Shown: positions 19,486 to 30,000 of the stretch, in pieces
Position numbering within the stretch: position 1 is the stretch's first letter
How the letters are laid out: the number at the start of each line of letters is the position of its first letter
NCBI GenBank assembly: GCA_021399435.1
Contig: JAJTUP010000027.1
Span: forward strand, 434,001 to 498,000
Reading direction: 5' to 3'
DNA: 64,000 bases
Source of the DNA: Diaporthe sp. PMI_573
Lineage: Eukaryota > Ascomycota > Sordariomycetes > Diaporthales > Diaporthaceae
Program-made: the position numbers and the translations under genes
The notes under the pieces: model-generated
The model's database searches: none
The model's input: only the letters and a program-made list of their open reading frames with translations
Told to the model about the DNA's origin: nothing

Positions 19486-21869
19486 CTATGTCTCTCCAAG
19501 CACCTTTGTATCCCTCCGGGCATCCTGCAAGATCTCTCTCATCCGAGAATACAGTCCTGCATCCTCTAACTTCCACCTCAGCCCATTAGGAAATACCGCC
19601 TTCTGTAGCCTGTTCACCCAACTGATCAGAGGCTGGTAATATAGCGTAAAGTCCTTCTCTGCGCTCCGGATAAAATCACCCTTATAGGCAACTTGTCTTG
19701 TTTTGAGCGTTACTAGCCTTGCCGTATCTACAAAATTCCAATCCTCAAACTATAGCATTACTCTATACTTGTCTGGGCCATCACAATGTACACAGATTTA
19801 GAAAAGCACCTAAAAGAATGACTCGAGATCATGCATAAACGAGTGCTGCTCGCCTAAGAATACACCAATTGCCATGAAGGCCCTTGTGCCGATCTTGCCG
19901 CCCGAGGCTCTTGCTCGCGGTTCTTAAACGGCGTGGTCAAGGTTGATTAAAAATGAGCGCCACGAAGGGTTTCCATCATCCTTATTGATTATAAGGTTGT
20001 TAATAGAAATATCCCAATGGAGAAGGCCAGCCTTATACAGCGATTTGTGTCCTTTAATACAGTCGTCCAGAGTAGCAAGCAAGGCTGACCGGGAAGTAGC
20101 CCTGTAGATAGGCTTTCCGTAATCACGAACAATAATTCGGCGGCGCACCCAATTGGAGAGGTCTTCCTTAGAGGCTTGTCTTGATGATGTTGGCCGGGAT
20201 CGCTTGTTAGGAGGCTGAATGACACTACTCTGGCTAGATAACCGCTTTACCCCGGCAGCAACGTTGCTGCTCTGGCATTTCCTTGAAACGCCCACGATAA
20301 GACTTGACCTTGCTGCTGACGATTTGGATCGATAATTTGAGGCCTTGGTAATGTCGAGGCCTTTTCGAACATTATTGTAGACATCATCGACATGACTGGC
20401 CACTCAAACAGTCTCGTGATGGTAGTACCGGGCCACGTTTACCACATCTTTCTTAGTCGCCGCTCGGAGCAGCTCTCCCTCTTCGTCCTGCTCTATATAC
20501 TGCCAGGAGTCCTTGACGACAAACATTATACGCTGGTCGTCTCCTTCGCGGTAGGCCTTCCAGCAAGTTGTTGCTCGACCAGCAATACACAGCGCACGCT
20601 TCATCGGCGACTCAAGGAAGAAGCACTCAGCTTAACCATTCCGTTCAATGCTGATAAAACGTCGACCGTCTACTGTTGTAGTAATCGTAGGGTCAAAACC
20701 GAGGTCTTAGTTGCTCATCCGAAGAAAGCCGAGGACTATAGACACAAACTGAAGCCCATCTTAGTTGACGTTCAACTATTCAGATGCAATGGCCCCAAGC
20801 CGGTCAAACTCCCACAGCCTCATCAGAGACCCACAAAGAGTAAACCCTAAAACGAAGCGGCAGGTATCCTGAGCAGCAAGCACCTCTCTTGCGTACTTGC
20901 CAATATCGAGCCGCGCTTTAGAGGAGACATCATGTAATGGATTACTCTTCAGTTCTCCTGGTATAAGGATTTGTGACCAGTGGCATCTCGTATCGCTGCT
21001 GGCTCTTGGGTTGTCAACAAACCCAATGTCCAGCTTGCGCTCCCCAGTCGAGCCCTGAATTGGCTCGGCAGGCTTTGCAACCGGCCGTCGCTACGATGCT
21101 GGGGTTAGTCTGTCCTTCTCTGCAAGTATAGCTAGCTTCTCAATCAAGTCTGAAAACCAGCCTAAAACAGCCTTCTCGTTTGTATCTTGCGGCCATCCTC
21201 TCCAACCATTATGAAAAAGCGGATCGGGGCCTTTGCAGCATTTCTCAAACGTAGCCTCTGACAGAGCCTGTAGGTCGGGAATGCCTCCAAAAAAGGCATC
21301 ACGGAACCCAGAAATATCGACGTACATAACGCCGAGCTCTTCCTTAAGAACATGATCCATGTACTTGCGGTGCTCGGAGGTGTTCACGAAACTGCTCGTA
21401 TTGCGGAGCCAGGGCGTTTGTTGGAGGGAGGATGCGACTAGTTGAGGAGGCAGGGTGGACTCGGTGACAGCTTTATAAACTTGGGCCCAGATCTCGTTGT
21501 CAGGCTTGTTTGTCAGGACAGCTTGGAAGAGAGAATTGACCCGTTCGAAATTAAAGTCATCATTGATTGAGGAACAGAGTCGGGCCAGATCACTCGAGAG
21601 GTTCTTGCTGCCACTCTTAGACCGCAGCAGACGGGAAGCCCGGGGGCCTTGCAGAGCTGACAAAAGGTCAAGGGTGAGGTTGTAAAGATCTGTATAGAAG
21701 TTAGAAGAGTACGAGTAAGCTCTGCCGAATTTGGCTGCCTACCTTCTTGGTCCAGCTGGCCTACTGCATCTGGGTTGCAGGCAATGTTCCTCTCTTTACA
21801 AATGGCTTTAAATGAGGCAAGGAAGCCATCTAAGTGCTTTCCAATAGGATTCTCCTTGATGACATCCAT
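19486..21869 (-). pseudogene. FunK1-type fungal protein kinase, nonsense-mutated
   Basis: The start is ATG 21869 (MDVIKENPIGKHLDGF). A short intron (GTAGGC near 21,742 to TATACAG near 21,690) is followed by one long frame to the stop at 19,486-19,488. The family's order is visible: an N-terminal FunK1 region; FVVKDSWQY; VARYYHHETV; then the variable Ser/Arg linker; RIIVRDYGKPIY; the catalytic loop LHWDISINNL; FLINLDHAV; and the C-lobe FMAIGVFLGEQHSFMHDLESFF. About ten stops but no frameshift. Catalytic HRD has become HWD (CGG to TGG) and the DLD-type metal site reads NLD. Two stops occupy the Trp positions of the usual ESFFWVLFWIC element, so TGG became TAG and TAA, the signature of RIP. Not functional. 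FunK1 genes are lineage-expanded in ascomycetes, often near mobile DNA. Confidence 0.88.
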
Positions 21870-22198
21870 ATTGTTGGAGATTGTCGGCGATGGAGGAAAG
21901 CTATGAACACACAAACGCGTTTGGCAACGACGTGTTTACCACAACCCATGCACAAACCAGGTGACGTAAGTAGGCCCTTTCGGAATTGCACCGTGCACTA
22001 GGAATAAAGAACAAAAGCATTCTTGCATTGCTGGGTGCAGCGGCGTAGCCTACCTAACTTTACTACAGCAGGACGAGTGTTCTCTCATAGATTTGGTGTG
22101 TGGTTGATGATTATGGGATTAGGCAGTTCTCGCATCAATTTGACTCACTGGTATACTGCGATCTGATAGGTTCGATGAATTATTCGAACGACCAACAA

Positions 22199-22448
22199 CT
22201 ATAATAATCGGAGGTCATACCGAGTGGTCTCGGAATCAGAATCGTCCCCCGAGTCATCGCGGGTGGTCCTTTTCTTCGTGCCTGTAGAATTTACACTAGG
22301 CTGTGGAAAGAGCTTCAGAATCACACTCTCAATGCTGGCCGGCCGCTGTGGGCCAATGCTGGAAATGCGGTACCGGCATGATCGGTATCCCAGGTAGGCA
22401 GGTACAAATGCGCAGGAGCTCGTTGCAAAATGCCAGCAGCTAGGGAGC
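22199..22448 (-). pseudogene. C-terminal coding fragment of unknown protein
   Basis: A minus-strand open frame of about 83 codons without a start ends with TAG at 22,199. It reads RYRISSIGPQRPASIESVIL followed by a Pro/Ser/Thr linker and an acidic tail (DDSGDDSDSE). The composition is protein-like, but no ATG or upstream exon could be followed. Perhaps the tail of a larger gene lost upstream. Confidence 0.35.
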
Positions 22449-22552
22449 AGTTATACCGAAGTTGGTAGCGTCCAAGACCTTAATAGCAAAGCATGCAGCG
22501 TCTTGACATTATCGCAACTCCTTCATGACCGCCTCGCCAGATAGGTCACCTC

Positions 22553-22837
22553 TCACACGACAATGTTGAAATAATCCGTGGCCCACTTGTCGATAGGTTC
22601 ATCGAAGCCCCAGGGGCTTTGAGCCTTAGGACCGACCTCCTTCGCTGTGTCGAATCCTTCGGCGGTACCACTCCTGTAGTCATCTGGTGTCCATTTGTTG
22701 CATGCTTTGAGCTTGCAGCCATGCGGGACAGCTGCGAAGTCGTCCCGGGAGAGGTAGGCATAAAGTTCACCGTCCTTTTTGATGAAGAGGGCGACATCAG
22801 CGTTGAACAGTTCGCGCATCTCCTCGCTTTTGTTCAT
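22553..22837 (-). CDS. Small hypothetical protein, 94 residues
   Basis: ATG 22837 in a good context (GGCGTC before it) to the stop at 22,553. The sequence is globular in composition (GELYAYLSRDDFAAVPHGCK, NKWTPDDY, GFDEPIDKWATDYF), without signal peptide, membrane span or known motif. An overlapping open piece upstream in another frame (22,797-23,024, acidic Glu/Gln/Pro-rich) could be an exon joined by a shifted splice, but I see no clean donor. It sits between the FunK1 remnant and other small frames. Unknown function; may be part of a larger gene. Confidence 0.4.
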   Translation of the reverse strand: MNKSEEMRELFNADVALFIKKDGELYAYLSRDDFAAVPHGCKLKACNKWTPDDYRSGTAEGFDTAKEVGPKAQSPWGFDEPIDKWATDYFNIVV

Positions 22838-23529
22838 GACGCCCTTTCTCCTCTAGAGCCAGGACTTCTTGGCCAAGTACTTGTCCTAATTCTTGGGTCG
22901 GGACGACTTGCTCTTCTGACCTTGGCTCTTCATCTTGGGCTGGCAAGCAATCACTGGAAGGAAAACTTGTTGACAGGCTTGGGAGATTGTCCGTATCTGG
23001 GAATATGCAAATAAGAGAGGGCATGAGTTCTGCTGGAACGGAGGATGGCAGAGGAGTCTGAAGATTTTAAGGTGGAAGGAGAAGAAGGAAGAGAATTCTA
23101 AAAAGTCTGCAGTTTGAATAGTCTCTGGAAATGGGAAACGAAACCTCTACTTATACTTGTGTGACTAGCATCTAAAAATATCTGAAACAAGCGCGCGGGT
23201 GTCTCGTTGGGCTATGTCCATCTTTTCTCGGTGGGCTGTACCCGTCTTGAATTATTCCCTATGGCCTCCTGCAATAGGCCAACTGGGTGGCCGCCTTTAC
23301 TGGCCGCGGCGCTCAGCTTAAGGGGCGCCAAGCCTGGTACAAACTAAGAGAAAGACCGGAAATTGGAATTGTTCCAAGCTGACATTGCGGCGAAATGGAA
23401 AGCCTGTCTGGAGAAAGTCATTAAAATCTGAGTCGTCTTCACGTCTGTCATTATAAAGTGACCCCCAGAGTCATGTGAGGCCTGCGGTAGTTTGGGAGGA
23501 AGGGGGACCAGCTTATCTGGTTGAACAAT

Positions 23530-24021
23530 ATGGCCGATCTTGTAGCTCAATGCCGTTTGATCTTTCGTGATAACCCGTCCGTGGACCTCTCTCGCATTTT
23601 CGTTGCTGGGAAGGCACTTGTGCAGCGCGGCCTGTCTCAACCCGCCTTCCTCGCCCTGATCACGGATGTCGAAATGGACACCCTTTATAATTTCCGGGGA
23701 GAGTTTTCCTTCTGGCCGGGGACGGGAGTAATTCGACTTTGGGAACGGCATATACGTCTGTACATTGCATCGGGGAACCACTTCCCGGTATCTGGTGCCG
23801 GCATATTCACCGAGGCGGGCCGAGAGTCACCTCCATACTTGTGGACACTGAGGCTTGACGAGAACACGTGCATTCGCACACCAAGCTTCCAGACTGCAGA
23901 CGGGGAGCTGGCCGTCACCCTGATGCTCGCTGGCACGAGCAGAACCTGGACCTTTGCGAATCCTCACGATCGCGCTCTGGAGCTGTATAAGCAGCAATTG
24001 TCCAGAACCCTTCTTCTCTAG
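23530..24021 (+). CDS. Hypothetical protein, 163 residues
   Basis: ATG 23530 (MADLVAQCRLIFRDNPSVDL) to TAG 24021. Even mix of hydrophobic and polar residues, several Trp and Tyr, no low complexity, so it looks like a folded protein. I recognise no domain. After the TAG the same frame stays protein-like for about 35 codons (VYTHGRYLAPSFNFKEKSR), so the stop may be a mutation or lie in an intron. An ankyrin-like piece follows in another frame at 24,132, and both may belong to one broken gene. A competing minus frame at 23,344-23,781 is judged a shadow. Confidence 0.42.
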   Translation: MADLVAQCRLIFRDNPSVDLSRIFVAGKALVQRGLSQPAFLALITDVEMDTLYNFRGEFSFWPGTGVIRLWERHIRLYIASGNHFPVSGAGIFTEAGRESPPYLWTLRLDENTCIRTPSFQTADGELAVTLMLAGTSRTWTFANPHDRALELYKQQLSRTLLL

Positions 24022-24131
24022 CCTCAGCCCCTCGTCTACACCCACGGCCGCTATCTGGCTCCATCGTTCAACTTCAAGGAGAAATCGCGCCTGGTGATCG
24101 AGTCTACAGCCGAGTCATCGCCCGCCGAAAC

Positions 24132-24353
24132 GTGGGTGTCAGCCCGCAGCTGGGCGTCAGCCCGCACCTCTGCGTCTCAGGGGGGCACGACTCCATTGCT
24201 CTAGCCATGGCCGTCCTGAGCGGCGACATCGATCACGTGCGGGCGCTCGTCAGAATTGGGGTGGGCATGTCGGGCCAACACCGTTGGGTCCTCTACCATG
24301 CCTGCCTCCAGGGTCTGGACATGGTCCAGGAGCTGCTGGCTTGTCATCAATAG
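24132..24353 (+). pseudogene. Ankyrin-repeat-like fragment
   Basis: The frame contains DSIALAMAVLSGDIDHVRAL and VLYHACLQGLDMVQELLACH, spaced like two ankyrin helical pairs. There is no ATG; the frame is entered through GTG after a small repeat of the words VSPQLG and VSPHLC. Probably the 3' continuation of the preceding gene after a frameshift or intron. Confidence 0.4.
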
Positions 24354-24615
24354 TCCGCTCATCTCTCCACCACCTCTGCAGGGGTCACATATTCGTGATC
24401 GCCTCCATCATCATTTGCCCAGCATACCTCTGTCTTTATCTATGGTTTCCAAGTCCTTCATATCCTAGAGCAGCATGTTTCACGAATATATAAAGTCCCC
24501 AAGACCTCGAGCAACTTGGTTCCAATATTCATTCAGATATAATCTCCAGTCTGTCATAATTCTCGGTCAGCCATTATCTTGCTCAATCTCACTACAACCT
24601 GTTGTCCACCTCATT

Positions 24616-24981
24616 ATGGCGGTGACTGTCGGCCTATACTCCCACGATTATTTTCACAGCCTTCCGAGTCTTGACTCCGCACGAGACAAGTATTGTAGCA
24701 TGCAGGGTAACAAGCTGGTCAAGATTATCTTTAAAGAATTCTTTCTCCAGCACAATATGGATCAAGTCTTTGGGTTGGCATTGCTACACCACCACTTCAA
24801 TATCCTTCCCGAGGAAGTCATGGTCGAGTACAATGGCACATCCACTGCTTGGAACACAAGGTGTTACAAAAGAACAACGCCGCCATGGAAAATCGCTGAG
24901 GCATTCTCACTAGCAGGATTTAGCAGGGCACTTGGGCCTTATAAAGCGGCTCAAGTTACAGTATCGCCAAATTCTAATTGA
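24616..24981 (+). CDS. Conserved fungal hypothetical protein, 121 residues
   Basis: ATG 24616 (MAVTVGLYSHDYFHSLPSL) to the stop at 24,981; an in-frame ATG at 24,475 would add a poorly conserved-looking leader. It carries the pattern KxxxxxFFLQHNMDQVFGLALLHHHF followed by EVMVEYNGTSTAW. From memory this pattern recurs in uncharacterised Pezizomycotina proteins (FGVxLLHRHF ... LVEYxGTSTxW). The tail (GPYKAAQVTVSPNS) is shorter than I would expect, so a lost 3' exon or truncation is possible. Function unknown. Confidence 0.5.
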   Translation: MAVTVGLYSHDYFHSLPSLDSARDKYCSMQGNKLVKIIFKEFFLQHNMDQVFGLALLHHHFNILPEEVMVEYNGTSTAWNTRCYKRTTPPWKIAEAFSLAGFSRALGPYKAAQVTVSPNSN

Positions 24982-26530
24982 TACATAAGGATTAACGCCT
25001 TCGCCTCACCGGAGCCTCCGAAAAATTTCTCTTCTCCTAGCCTCAAATAGACAGCTAGTGGGACTGGCTCTTTAAACTCCAAACCTCCGCTACTCAGTAT
25101 TCACGAGGGCACCACACAGACTTGTCCTTGTCCCGTCAGTGCAGTGTTTGCAGAGGCTACGGGAAGGAAGGCGAGGCTCTTTGCGCCGCTATAGGACATT
25201 CAACTTAACAGGAACACATTGAGGTTGATCCCGTTAAGAGAATAAAGGGATCGGCTCATCTAATTTTGCATTCTGGTAGGAAAGGTGCCTTCTCGCAGGC
25301 ATTACTGACAGATTCTGTCTCCTATTATTCTATCGATGCTACTTACAGCTGTCTATCCTATACTGCCCAATAAATAGAACCGTCAGGATTTGTATAGCTT
25401 TTTTAAAAAAGACTAAGACAAGCTTCTTTAATATAAATAGCTACGCTTTATTAAAAGCTTTTACATATTTCTATAGGTAGTTATATAATTATTCTTATAG
25501 CTAAAATTTTATTAAGTTTGGCGGAAATAAAAACAATATATTATGTTGTCTCCGATGGTATTTTAGCAATTTTACTATACGTGGGCACACAAGACGCTCA
25601 GGTCTTTCTATTTAAGCATGTTTGATAGCTTGACTGATCATCTAGAGGCTTTTCTGGGTCCGCATGTGGACCGACCCACGGCCGAAGTGCAAGATCGCCG
25701 CGGCGATAATTTGCAACGGACTGGTCCTCGGTCTTCTCATTGGAAGTGCTACACGAGCTCAGCTACATCCAGTTTGGGCTAAGGTACTGACCTTACTCAC
25801 AATATCCGGCTGTCGACTCTGGTCCGCATGGGAGTGTTGGCAAGTTTTGGGTGTATATCGAGGAATGGACCAGGCATCTGAGATGCACCGGAATAAGCAG
25901 TCGCGAAGGTGCTCGTCCTCATGCTAGTGGTGCTGCTGCTCCACGCAACAGTGCGGTGCGCCATGCGCATCAACCAATACGGTTGGTTCTTAGTGGTAAG
26001 CCCAGACAGTGTTTTCACGGAAGACCCAAGGCTAATATCTGTATGTTGTGTACTTTTCGTGCGTTCCCGGCGAAGGGTACTCGTATGCTCGCCAGATTTG
26101 GTTCCTGCAACTCCGCGAAATGAGGTTGGGCCGGCGGGATGAACCTCGGGATCGGCATCATCTCGTTGGCCCATCAGAGAGCTCCCTGGACGTCCAACCA
26201 CCGTACACAATGGCAGAACGACCACTTTGACGGAACATTGACCGATTGAGCAGGGCCACATCAGGCACGGGAAGTGTGGGCTGCACTTGACCGTGAAGTG
26301 GCTACCAGTCTTGTCCAAATTAGGCAACTCGTCTCTGGACATTTTCCCATGGTCCAAAGTGTATATAACACCACCCCCCCGGAAGAATGAGAGCATGTCT
26401 GTTGTCCTCAACCTCTACGTCTCAGAAAATCATCAGCACCGCCTGGGATCGCATCCATTTGATCTTACCAAGTAAGTAAGCTCCTATCACCCTAAGCAAA
26501 CACGGCCATCTGACTATATTCAAGGTCATC
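24982..26530. other. Spacer with an AT-rich island
   Basis: The part at 25,380-25,620 is strongly AT-rich with dense stops, like RIP-mutated repeat DNA. The frames at 25,660-26,410 (both strands) show no domain. At 26,460-26,525 there is an intron-like sequence (GTAAGT, CTGAC, TTCAAG) just before the small gene at 26,531; it may be in that gene's 5' leader. Confidence 0.4.
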
Positions 26531-26719
26531 ATGTGCCATTACGTACGATACGTCTGTACAACGTGCGGGGTTGAAATCAGATCCGTGGGTACAAGCTGCC
26601 CAGATGGAGGCCATGCCATATACGCGACTGGCTCGATTGTGGAAACTCGTCGAGAGGGTAACTGCAATGACTGCGCATACCCTTTACCAACATCATCAGG
26701 AGGGCAATTCAGGGCCTGA
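26531..26719 (+). CDS. Small cysteine-containing hypothetical protein, 62 residues
   Basis: ATG 26531 follows an intron-like sequence that ends TTCAAG nine bases upstream. The protein starts MCHYVRYVCTTCGVEI and has further Cys at GTSC and NCNDC, giving a possible zinc-binding arrangement (C2, C9, C12, C23, C45, C48). Short Pezizomycotina proteins beginning MC-aromatic with scattered Cys/His pairs are common and uncharacterised. A different frame across the same splice would continue from an ATG at about 26,397, so the reading frame is not certain. Confidence 0.42.
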   Translation: MCHYVRYVCTTCGVEIRSVGTSCPDGGHAIYATGSIVETRREGNCNDCAYPLPTSSGGQFRA

Positions 26720-26755
26720 GAAGGAAGTATGGATGCCTCTGGAATTGGGTGTTTC

Positions 26756-27193
26756 CTACTCTGTTGTACGTGGGTCCATGAAAAGCGGGACCTTGCCGTC
26801 TGAGTGATCAATGAAGAAAGGCGGTTCACTTCCATAGCCAAACAACCTATGAACTTCCCGGACCTCACTGTTGACCTTCTTTTGTATACCCATAGTGGCT
26901 GTTTGCACGGCTTCTGTATTGCTCAACCATACTGCAATAACAGGTAGATTCCCATGGCCTGGGAGATGGGCCTCTTCGGGCCTGTAGTCGTTGTGCAGGA
27001 TATCAAAGACGATATGAGTTCTCCGGCCCCATCTCTCCTCTACGAGCAGCTTCGGCTCCCCCCACTGAGAAATGATGTTCTCCTTCTTGATCAGATCCTC
27101 CGCAATCCGGATAGCCTCTTCGGGGGACTCGCGAATCTGTCCCCAGTGGCTACTCTTTGAAGAGATGCTTATTAAAATTCGTCTTGCGGCCAT
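26756..27193 (-). CDS. Hypothetical protein, 145 residues
   Basis: ATG 27193 (MAARRILISISSKSSHWG) to the stop at 26,756. Protein-like throughout, for example EEAIRIAEDLIKKENI, RTHIVFDILHNDYRPEEAHL and GNLPVIAVWLSN, with no low complexity and no recognised domain. It converges on the small Cys gene, with 36 bases between the two stops. Intact, which is notable inside a mostly decayed block. Confidence 0.5.
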   Translation of the reverse strand: MAARRILISISSKSSHWGQIRESPEEAIRIAEDLIKKENIISQWGEPKLLVEERWGRRTHIVFDILHNDYRPEEAHLPGHGNLPVIAVWLSNTEAVQTATMGIQKKVNSEVREVHRLFGYGSEPPFFIDHSDGKVPLFMDPRTTE

Positions 27194-28358
27194 CAGATAG
27201 GTGCTCGCGGGTTATGTGCTTTGTGTGCAAAAGTGATCCCCAAGATGATGTGGCAAGAGTGGGTGATGCAGCGGAGGCGAGTTGGCTGGAAGCAAGCCTC
27301 CTTGGTTTTATGGGGCCGGACGTTTTACGTAAGTACCCGTCGAAGCTGTGATAGGCCTGCCCAAGCTACGATAGACTATTTGGATTCTTTAAGTCCCTCT
27401 ACTAAGCCGGAACGACAATAATTACCCTACTGGGACATGAGACAATGTAGGCTGTAGGCAATTAATTTCGCTATGCATTGCTTCAAACATTCACCATTCA
27501 ATCTACTTCCGCAAGCCAGTGTTGAGCCAGAAGCTCCCATCTTGCACCAAAGCCAAAGCTACGATACAGGACGAATGCAAAACGGGCAGGGAGTCAGCTA
27601 GCATTCTGCTTGACAGGGGTCTAAACCACTCAGATCCCCGACCGTTCCTGGGAAGTCTCCAAGGCAACCCAAAGTAAACAAATGCATGCGTGCAACCACT
27701 TGCAACGCATCGCTTCTGGGGACCCTTCATTAATGTTTTGTGACGTATGATTATTAAGCAAGGTCTCCTATGACGAGTAGTATTGCTAAAGACGCGGAAG
27801 CTCTGACCACGTCTGATCAAGGACAGGCCTTAGCTCCATGGCTTGACTGGCTACTGGCCGTGCAGCGAAGGGCCAGACTGTCAGCCTGTCAAGCCGGATC
27901 GAGCCCGGGTCCACGTCCACATACATATGCAGGTTTGCACTCTGGGTTGACCGGATTCACATGCGTCTGTGTGTTTGCTTGACGACCAGACTGCCAGATG
28001 ACTCCCTACCGGCCTGCACGCTGGTGCATCCCGCGGTGCGTGTCTGGTCAACACCCTCAGCCAAGATATCCCTTGGCCGGGGCAGCAAGGAATTGATGAC
28101 AGCGCAGATCAACCTTGGCGTGATGTGTGATGATGTACACCGATTGCAGCACCGCGCAGAAACCTCGAATAGGCCGCGCCAGCCCAGAATCTTGCGGGCG
28201 GCGCAGACGGCGCAGGCGTGCAGGGTGGGTATGAGGGCATGTGGCTGCGTCGGCTGGGACTTGGGCTGGCAGCCCAACAAGGAACGACAACAGGAGCGAG
28301 TAGAGACAGCGGCGGTAAGGTAGCTGAAAATAGCCTCATAGCAAAACTAGAGATTTTT
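27194..28358. other. Spacer without recognisable gene
   Basis: Overlapping frames on both strands at 27,957-28,320 are typical of GC-rich non-coding DNA. No RNA gene or element seen. Confidence 0.4.
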
Positions 28359-29369
28359 CTATGTCCCCTGCTTTTCTCCAGGCATAGATGCATGTTCCGA
28401 CAATGCTTGTCCACGCTCCTTCTCTTGCAGTCTGTCCCCGTCAACCTCTGGGCTGGGCGGTGCTGATATACTGGAGCAAGAGCCCGCGTGCACCAGCGAC
28501 GGCACCGGGCCCAGCGGGCTCGACCTGCTGGCGTCAAGACGTTGTCGCTTGCTACACCTCACGTCGTCCTCCTCGCGTGTTCTCCGGCGGCCCCTGACTT
28601 CACCACAAGATGTGTCATTGTGCTCGGGCCAGTCCTCGTTTAGACCAGGCGCGCAGAGCTGCGCGAGCTCGTAATCGTATGAGCTCTCCCGGCTTCCCCC
28701 GCTCTTGTCTGAGCCCAACCCCGGGTCGCAATCCTGTTCGGGGCGGCTGCGTTTCCGCGAGCTGGAGCCGTGGGTGGCACGTGGGCGTGCACTCCTAGTG
28801 CGTCCGCCGCCGAAGAGATTATCGATTTGGTCGGGCGCCAGGTGCTGCTCCTTCTGCTGCAAGGAGCCATCATCCTCCCATAGCCGGTACCTTGCAAGTA
28901 GAGTAGTCGGCCGTCGCATGAGAAGAAAGGTCTTGACAAGGTATAAGACAGCCCATGCGAACCGCGAGAACAAGAACTCAAGCTGTCCCTGGGTCGCCAT
29001 ATGTCGGCCGTGGTATTCATGTACGAACTCGCATAGGTGGTTGTAGGTAAGAGGCTCGGGCATCGACATCGTCTGTACGGCAAATCGCCCGTGGCGCGGC
29101 GCGAATGCCCACACTCGCTTATCCATCGTCCTGTGGAGGTAGCAGTCGAGAAGGATCTTGTTGCTCATACAGCTGGTGCTGTTTGAGGGGTGAGGGTCAT
29201 ACTGGGCCATAGCGTTCTGAGAGAACCACTCTTGGTCTTCCTTGGGGACAAGGTGCGCATTTTCGACCATGAACCGGCCGGTGACCACACAGCATCGGCT
29301 GTTGACAAGGTCGCCCCGGGCCGAGGTGATCACCTTGCGCGCCGCGTCCTTCCAGACCTGGGGGATCAC
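28359..29369 (-). CDS. HNH-nuclease-like protein with basic, disordered C-terminus
   Basis: The minus frame of 336 codons has a fungal HNH (HNH_2-type) core: SRCCVVTGRFMVENAHLVPK with His39, then NKILLDCYLHRTMD with Asn70 and His79, then RVWAFAPRHGRF. A basic, Ser/Arg/Asp-rich C-terminus with likely nuclear-localisation clusters (SSSRKRSRPE, SKRQRLD) follows. The listed start is a GTG; the frame stays open upstream to a TGA near 29,420 without ATG, so the true start is probably in an upstream exon or lost. Proteins of this family are common, lineage-expanded and mostly uncharacterised in ascomycetes. No stop interrupts the core, so it may be functional. It is the last gene before the core compartment. 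Confidence 0.65.
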   Translation of the reverse strand: MIPQVWKDAARKVITSARGDLVNSRCCVVTGRFMVENAHLVPKEDQEWFSQNAMAQYDPHPSNSTSCMSNKILLDCYLHRTMDKRVWAFAPRHGRFAVQTMSMPEPLTYNHLCEFVHEYHGRHMATQGQLEFLFSRFAWAVLYLVKTFLLMRRPTTLLARYRLWEDDGSLQQKEQHLAPDQIDNLFGGGRTRSARPRATHGSSSRKRSRPEQDCDPGLGSDKSGGSRESSYDYELAQLCAPGLNEDWPEHNDTSCGEVRGRRRTREEDDVRCSKRQRLDASRSSPLGPVPSLVHAGSCSSISAPPSPEVDGDRLQEKERGQALSEHASMPGEKQGT

Positions 29370-30000
29370 TAAAGCGTGTGCGCGTGGCCGACTCTGATGC
29401 TCTCGATCTCATCTATCCATATAACACCCCTGAGACACCTCCTCTTACGGACCTCGGCGCCCATACGACTGCAATGGCTAGCCAGTCCAATGATCCGACG
29501 ACGCCACAGATGCGGTCCCAAGTAGGACGGAAGAGGAACGTTACGGAGCTAGGAAATATGGAAATCGATGGCAAGATCCTCTTTACATGCAGGCTGGTCA
29601 GTATCGTGGGTGATGAGGTAAAATTCATCACTATAAGCGATCTGGATAGGTGCCTGAGCCTGTGCAATGAGATATAGGAACATGGGAATGCGGGTGCGGA
29701 ATGGATGGTGTCCACGGTTCCACATACTCGGGTCGGACCGTGGGGTGCAGGAATGCCAAAATGCAGGACAGATATATCTATGTGTATAAATATAAGGCAA
29801 TGCAGAGCCACTCACCTCAGATAGCCACCTGCAGCTCTCGAGCCCAACCTTGAGACTTGCTAACTGCAGCCATTCAAACCATGATGGCAATGCCCACGAA
29901 CCGTGAGTGTACACCCTAGAAGTCCTACCAATAGGAAGTGAGTTTGAGAAGTAATTTCTAGCTAACCATTCAATACTAAGCGGTTGGTAACATCTGATCT

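Noticed and set aside
23344..23781. Minus frame of 145 codons
   Set aside because: Overlaps a more protein-like plus frame at 23,530-24,021.
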